Assembly: GCA_003488445.1 (NCBI GenBank)
Contig: DNLO01000204.1
Location: 1 to 18,376, forward strand
DNA: 18,376 nucleotides
Source of the DNA: Lachnospiraceae bacterium
Lineage (GTDB): Bacteria > Bacillota > Clostridia > Lachnospirales > Lachnospiraceae
Reading direction: 5' to 3'
The notes below the pieces were generated by a model, which did not search any database, had not been told where the DNA came from, and worked only from the letters and a program-made list of their open reading frames with translations. The position numbers were made by a program, and so were the translations under genes. Numbering within the stretch: the first letter of the stretch is position 1; the number at the start of each line of letters is the position of its first letter. Shown here piece after piece: positions 14,855 to 18,376 of the stretch.

Positions 14855-14883
14855 ATTTTACCGTATATATCAGCATTAAGCAA
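14855..14883 (-). promoter_or_regulatory. Promoter for the ireB operon
   Basis: Minus-strand TTGCTT (14878-14883), a 17-nt spacer (14861-14877) and TAAAAT (14855-14860) form a good sigma-A promoter. The predicted start is near 14848, about 45 nt before the ireB ATG. The -35 box sits in the T-rich run after the hairpin at 14890-14914. This is the only clear promoter I found for the genes from ireB to the aminotransferase. Confidence 0.65.
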
Positions 14884-14914
14884 ATTAAGAAGGCGGCCGG
14901 GATCCGGCCGCCTT
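14875..14914 (-). terminator. Rho-independent terminator of the sugar ABC operon
   Basis: A perfect 11-bp inverted repeat, AAGGCGGCCGG at 14890-14900 and its complement at 14904-14914, with a 3-nt loop. On the minus strand it is followed by CTTAATTTGCTTAATG, moderately T-rich. It lies 33 nt after the stop of the second permease. On the plus strand the following bases are not T-rich, so it works leftward. A continuous U-run is lacking, but the stem is very stable. Confidence 0.8.
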
Positions 14915-14947
14915 CGTGTGATCTCTTGTCAGACTTGAGTCTTTGTC

Positions 14948-16126
14948 TCAGGCCTTGCCTGTCTTCTTCTCGGCAAGGATATCGAATACGACTGCCGCAA
15001 GAAGGACCACGCCCTTTACGACTTTCTGCCAGTTGGCATCGACTCCCATGATGGACATTCCGAGGTTGATGACACCTATGAGGGTAGCACCCACGACCAT
15101 ACCGAACACATTACCGGCTCCGCCGTATGCCGACACACCGCCGACCACGCAGGCTGCGATGGCATCCATCTCGTAGTAGGTTCCGGCCTGTGAGTTGGCT
15201 GCCTGGAATCTGGATGTGACGATGAAGGTAGTGATGGATGTGAGCACTGCCATGTTCAGGTATGCCAGGAACATGATCTTCTTTGTATCCACACCGGAGA
15301 GTCTGGTAGCCTCAGCGTTGCCGCCTATGGTATAGAAGTATCTGCCGAGGACCGTACTTGAGGTGATGAAGTTGTATATCAGCACTATAGCCACCACCCA
15401 GATGAGCACTGTAGGTATGCCGCCTGCCAGAGAAAGCTTGTATGCGAAAAGCATGATGACCGCCACGGAAAGCACGCTCTTTATGACCACTGCCAGTACC
15501 GACTCGGCCTCGTAGCCCTTCTTCACCTTAGCTGCTCTGCCAAGGAAGGATGTCACCACCACTATCACGCAGGCGACGACTCCGACTATGAGACATACCA
15601 CATTGGTCTTGCCCACGGGAGTGGAGAAAACCTTACCCGAGAATACTGCAAGGAATCCCTTCTGTGCAGCCAGTGAGATACTTCCTGTGGTACTGTTGGC
15701 ACTCAGGAGTGCGGTACCCCATCCTCTGAAAGCGAGGTATCCTGCCAGAGTCGCGATCCACGGGGGGATATTCACATATGCTATGAGATAACCCAGGATC
15801 GTACCGTATACTACACCCACGAGGAGCATCAGCAGGATGGCCACTCCGGGATTGAACTGCTTTACCATCATCATTATGCCGCCGACGGATCCCAGGAAAC
15901 ACACGAATGATCCGCAGGAGAGATCGATGTTACCACCGGTGAGCATGCACATCAGCATACCCGTTGCCAGCACGAATACATACGCATTCTGTGTGATCAA
16001 AGCGTTGAAATTCATCGGCTGGAACATCTGTCCGCTTGTCGTTGCTGTGAAAAAGATATATACCAGGACAAGGACAATCAGCATTGCATTTTTCTTTAAG
16101 ACACTTAATACTTTATTGTTCGTCAT
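14948..16126 (-). CDS. Sugar ABC transporter permease, MmsB/GguB type (second of a tandem pair)
   Basis: 392 residues, highly hydrophobic, with eight to ten predicted membrane helices. Family segments include LTGGNIDLSCGSFVCFLG, PPWIATLAGYLAFRG, the ATPase-contact loop GGNAEATRLSGVD and the C-terminal YYEMDAIAACVVGGVSAYGG and WQKVVKGVVLLAAVVFD. It belongs to the BPD_transp_2 family that imports monosaccharides (MmsAB, GguAB, XylH). It is paralogous to the permease at 16141-17307, with almost the same motif order but clear divergence in loops. The ATG at 16126 has GGAGG 5 nt upstream and lies 14 nt after the first permease's stop. A terminator follows. Sugar specificity cannot be read from sequence. 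Confidence 0.92.
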   Translation of the reverse strand: MTNNKVLSVLKKNAMLIVLVLVYIFFTATTSGQMFQPMNFNALITQNAYVFVLATGMLMCMLTGGNIDLSCGSFVCFLGSVGGIMMMVKQFNPGVAILLMLLVGVVYGTILGYLIAYVNIPPWIATLAGYLAFRGWGTALLSANSTTGSISLAAQKGFLAVFSGKVFSTPVGKTNVVCLIVGVVACVIVVVTSFLGRAAKVKKGYEAESVLAVVIKSVLSVAVIMLFAYKLSLAGGIPTVLIWVVAIVLIYNFITSSTVLGRYFYTIGGNAEATRLSGVDTKKIMFLAYLNMAVLTSITTFIVTSRFQAANSQAGTYYEMDAIAACVVGGVSAYGGAGNVFGMVVGATLIGVINLGMSIMGVDANWQKVVKGVVLLAAVVFDILAEKKTGKA

Positions 16127-16140
16127 GACTTCCTCCTCCC

Positions 16141-17307
16141 TTACTTTTTCTTCTTGCTTGACAGTACGTCAAAGACAATGGCCACCAGAACGACGATACC
16201 CTTGACCACCTTCTGGTAGTTCGCTTCCACACCGACGATACTCATTCCCATGTTGATGACACCCATGAGGAGAGCACCGATGACTATACCGAATACATTT
16301 CCTTCTCCGCCGTATGCTGAAGCTCCGCCTATGAAACAGGCTGCGATGGCGTCCATCTCATAGCCCTGTCCGAAAGTAGGCTCGGCATGAGTAGCTCTCG
16401 CTACGGTAAGGATGCCTGCCAGTCCGGACATGAGACCCATGTTCACATATGCAAAGAAATATACCTTCCTGGAATCTATTCCCGAAAGATTCGTAGCCTT
16501 CTCGTTTCCGCCTACTGCGTAGAGATAACGGCCCATGGTGGTGTTTGCCGTGATGTAGGCATATGCCAGGAGCACCACTCCTATCCATATAAGGGATGTA
16601 GGTATGCCCTTGTACTGAGAGAGCATGAAGAAGAACCAGATCACTGCCACTGCGATGATGACAGTCCTGATGATGTCCGATGAAAGAGGTCCTACACTGT
16701 AGCCTGCCTTCTTTGCATCCACTCTCTTCTTGAATACAAGAAGTGCATAGATCACTGCGATCACTACACCCGCAACGATGCAGGTGAGGTTCATGCCGCT
16801 CCCGCCCAGAAGATCAGGGACATAGCAGTCAGCACCGCCTCCGAACACATTCAGGAATACCGTATCGTCTATACCTACCGAATATCCCTGGAGCACAACA
16901 TTGGCGAGTCCTCTGAAGGCGTACATGCCTGCAAGGGTAGCGATGAAGGGAGGTACCTTCACATATGCTATCCAGTAGCCCTGCCATGCACCCACCAGGA
17001 TACCGCCGGCGAGCATTATCGCTACAGCGACGACCCAGTTGATGTCCTTTGCCATCACCACTGCTCCGATACCTCCCAGGAAGCAGACCACGGAGCCGCA
17101 GGCCAGGTCGATGTTACCACCGGTAAGGATACACAGGAGCATTCCTGCTGCAAGCACGAACACGTATGCGTTCTGCGAGATAAGGTTGTTCAGATTCTGC
17201 GGCAGGAGCATCTTGCCCCCCGTCATTACCTGAAAGAATATGACTACAGCTATGAGGGCAAATACCATCGTATATTTTTTAAGTACATCTTTGATATTTA
17301 TACTCAT
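16141..17307 (-). CDS. mmsB: Sugar ABC transporter permease, MmsB/GguB type (first of a tandem pair)
   Basis: 388 residues from the ATG at 17307 (MSINIKDVLKKYTM). Multiple membrane helices with ILTGGNIDLACGSVVCFLGG, PPFIATLAGMYAFRGLAN, GGNEKATNLSGIDSRK (the loop that meets the ATPase), GYEMDAIAACFIGGASAYGG and YQKVVKGIVVLVAIVFD. It resembles the 'multiple monosaccharide' permease MmsB/GguB. The chosen start begins 1 nt after the ATPase stop, with GGAAGGGG just upstream; a longer reading to 17373 would overlap the ATPase gene by 65 nt and lacks family support. Both permeases keep the ATPase-contact loop, so each could dock with the double ATPase encoded upstream. Confidence 0.94.
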   Translation of the reverse strand: MSINIKDVLKKYTMVFALIAVVIFFQVMTGGKMLLPQNLNNLISQNAYVFVLAAGMLLCILTGGNIDLACGSVVCFLGGIGAVVMAKDINWVVAVAIMLAGGILVGAWQGYWIAYVKVPPFIATLAGMYAFRGLANVVLQGYSVGIDDTVFLNVFGGGADCYVPDLLGGSGMNLTCIVAGVVIAVIYALLVFKKRVDAKKAGYSVGPLSSDIIRTVIIAVAVIWFFFMLSQYKGIPTSLIWIGVVLLAYAYITANTTMGRYLYAVGGNEKATNLSGIDSRKVYFFAYVNMGLMSGLAGILTVARATHAEPTFGQGYEMDAIAACFIGGASAYGGEGNVFGIVIGALLMGVINMGMSIVGVEANYQKVVKGIVVLVAIVFDVLSSKKKK

Positions 17308-17308
17308 G

Positions 17309-18376
17309 TCATTCACCCCTTCCTGACTGTAATATGTTCGCCATGATACGCTCCTGAGATGCCTCTTCGGCACTGAGCTCTCCTACGAACCTGCCTTCGT
17401 TCATGATATAGATCCTGTCGCTCATCCCCAGGACCTCGGGGAGCTCGGAGGATATCATCACCACCGACTTGCCGGCCTTTACCAGATCATTGATGATGCA
17501 GTAGATCTCATACTTCGCGCCTACATCGATACCTCTCGTAGGCTCGTCAAGGATGAGGATATCCGGATCGGTGAACATCCACTTTGCCAGCAGCACCTTC
17601 TGCTGGTTTCCACCGGACAGATTGCCCACATTCTGCTCCACTGTGGGAGTCTTGGTGTTGAGCTTGTCCTGATACTCGACAGCGACCTGATACTCTTTAT
17701 CCTTGTCTATCACGCCCTTGTCGCTGACACCTCTCATGTTTGCGAGAGAGTTGTTTACCTTGATGGAGTTGGACAGCACCAGACCGTTGCCTTTTCTGTC
17801 CTCGGTCACATATGCAAGCTTTGCATCGATGGCAGCTCTGGGATCCTTCAGATCCACTTCCTGACCGTTGATCTTGAGGGTGCCTGTGATACCTGAGCCG
17901 TATGACTTACCGAAGATGCTCATCGCGAGCTCTGTACGTCCGGCTCCCATCAGACCGTAGATGCCTACGACCTCACCCTTCTTGACATTGAAGTTGACTC
18001 CGTCCACCACCTTACGCTCTGTATAGAGGGGATGATGGACCGTCCAGTCCTTGACCTCCAGATTTATCTCTCCAAGCTCCACATGCTCTCTCTTGGGGAA
18101 TCTGTTCGTGAGCTCACGACCCACCATGCCGCGGATGATCCTGTCCTCGTTGATCTCCATGTTATGGCAGTCCATGGTCTCCACTGTCGATCCGTCACGG
18201 ATGACCGTGATCTTGTCTGCCACATACACGACCTCGTTGAGCTTGTGGCTGATTATTATCATCGTCATGCCCTGCTTCTTGAACTCGAGCATCAGATCGA
18301 GGAGTGCCCTCGAATCCGTCTCGTTCAGTGAAGAAGTGGGCTCGTCCAGTATCAGCAGCTTTGCGTGCTTGGCCAG
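17309..18376 (-). CDS. mmsA: Sugar ABC transporter ATP-binding protein, MmsA/GguA type (partial, N-terminus beyond right edge)
   Basis: 355 residues are visible and the frame is open to the window edge. The visible part starts inside the first ABC domain, with Walker B LLILDEPTSSLNE and the H-loop IIISHKLNEV. A complete second ABC domain follows: degenerate Walker A GIYGLMGAGRTELAMSIFG, signature LSGGNQQKVLLAKWM, and Walker B ILILDEPTRGIDVGAKYEIY. Fused double ATPases of this layout energise monosaccharide importers; the second Walker A normally lacks the Lys, as here. The motifs identify a ~500-residue family member missing roughly its first 150 residues. The substrate-binding protein gene is not in the window and probably lies further upstream. 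Confidence 0.95.
   Translation of the reverse strand: MAKHAKLLILDEPTSSLNETDSRALLDLMLEFKKQGMTMIIISHKLNEVVYVADKITVIRDGSTVETMDCHNMEINEDRIIRGMVGRELTNRFPKREHVELGEINLEVKDWTVHHPLYTERKVVDGVNFNVKKGEVVGIYGLMGAGRTELAMSIFGKSYGSGITGTLKINGQEVDLKDPRAAIDAKLAYVTEDRKGNGLVLSNSIKVNNSLANMRGVSDKGVIDKDKEYQVAVEYQDKLNTKTPTVEQNVGNLSGGNQQKVLLAKWMFTDPDILILDEPTRGIDVGAKYEIYCIINDLVKAGKSVVMISSELPEVLGMSDRIYIMNEGRFVGELSAEEASQERIMANILQSGRGE

Noticed and set aside
17308..17373. Longer N-terminus for the first permease
   Set aside because: The 22 added residues are an out-of-frame reading of the ATPase C-terminus; the ATG at 17307 has a strong ribosome site and a typical permease start.
1..18376. CRISPR arrays, tRNA or rRNA genes, insertion sequences, riboswitches
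   Set aside because: No regularly spaced repeats, cloverleaf patterns, transposase motifs or recognisable aptamer cores were found; the only intergenic spaces (96-226 and 14831-14947) are short and explained by promoters and a terminator.

Overview
The window reads as chromosomal DNA of a Gram-positive Clostridia member, most likely Lachnospiraceae. This is inferred from the gene order ireB-ruvX-DUF1292 followed by an MltG-like gene, an O-methyltransferase and a U32 protein, which parallels the Bacillus yrzL-yrrK-yrzB-yrrL-yrrM-yrrN/O cluster. The rnj-ylbF pair inserted in it, strong Shine-Dalgarno sites and heavy use of AGA/AGG arginine codons in moderately GC-rich DNA also fit. Every gene I can support is on the minus strand, so transcription runs from right to left. 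I see no tRNA, rRNA, insertion sequence, CRISPR array or phage gene.

Right part (18376 to 14890): the end of a sugar ABC import operon. It holds the C-terminal two thirds of a double ABC ATPase (MmsA/GguA type, cut by the window edge) and two tandem paralogous MmsB/GguB-type permeases. It closes with a strong GC-rich hairpin terminator.

Middle part (14883 to 9523): a promoter whose -35 box lies inside the T-tract of that terminator starts a tightly packed housekeeping operon. The order is ireB (ReoM-type cell-wall regulator), ruvX, DUF1292 (YrzB), rnj (RNase J), ylbF, a short MltG-like membrane protein without a catalytic domain, trmR-like tRNA methyltransferase and a TrhP-type U32 tRNA hydroxylase. 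The last two would act in succession on wobble uridine 34.

Left-middle part (9526 to 227): with no visible break, and mostly through 4-nt ATGA overlaps, the same gene string runs into a surface-glycan cluster. It contains two membrane GT2 enzymes of the polyprenyl-phosphate-sugar type, a GT4, a hexapeptide-repeat acetyltransferase, a GT2, a PglK-like ABC flippase, another GT2, a GT11 fucosyltransferase and a VioA-like sugar aminotransferase. Together they look able to assemble and flip a lipid-linked oligosaccharide carrying fucose and perhaps an amino-dideoxy sugar. The initiating phosphoglycosyltransferase, a polymerase, an oligosaccharyltransferase and the nucleotide-sugar genes are not in the window.

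Left edge (226 to 1): a near-consensus sigma-A promoter drives a gene with a clear signal peptide that is cut off by the window. The most notable point is that the housekeeping and glycan genes appear to form one ~14.6 kb co-directional unit with a single obvious promoter. No wholly new system is evident, but this linkage, the catalytic-domain-less MltG-like protein and the dual permease deserve a second look.
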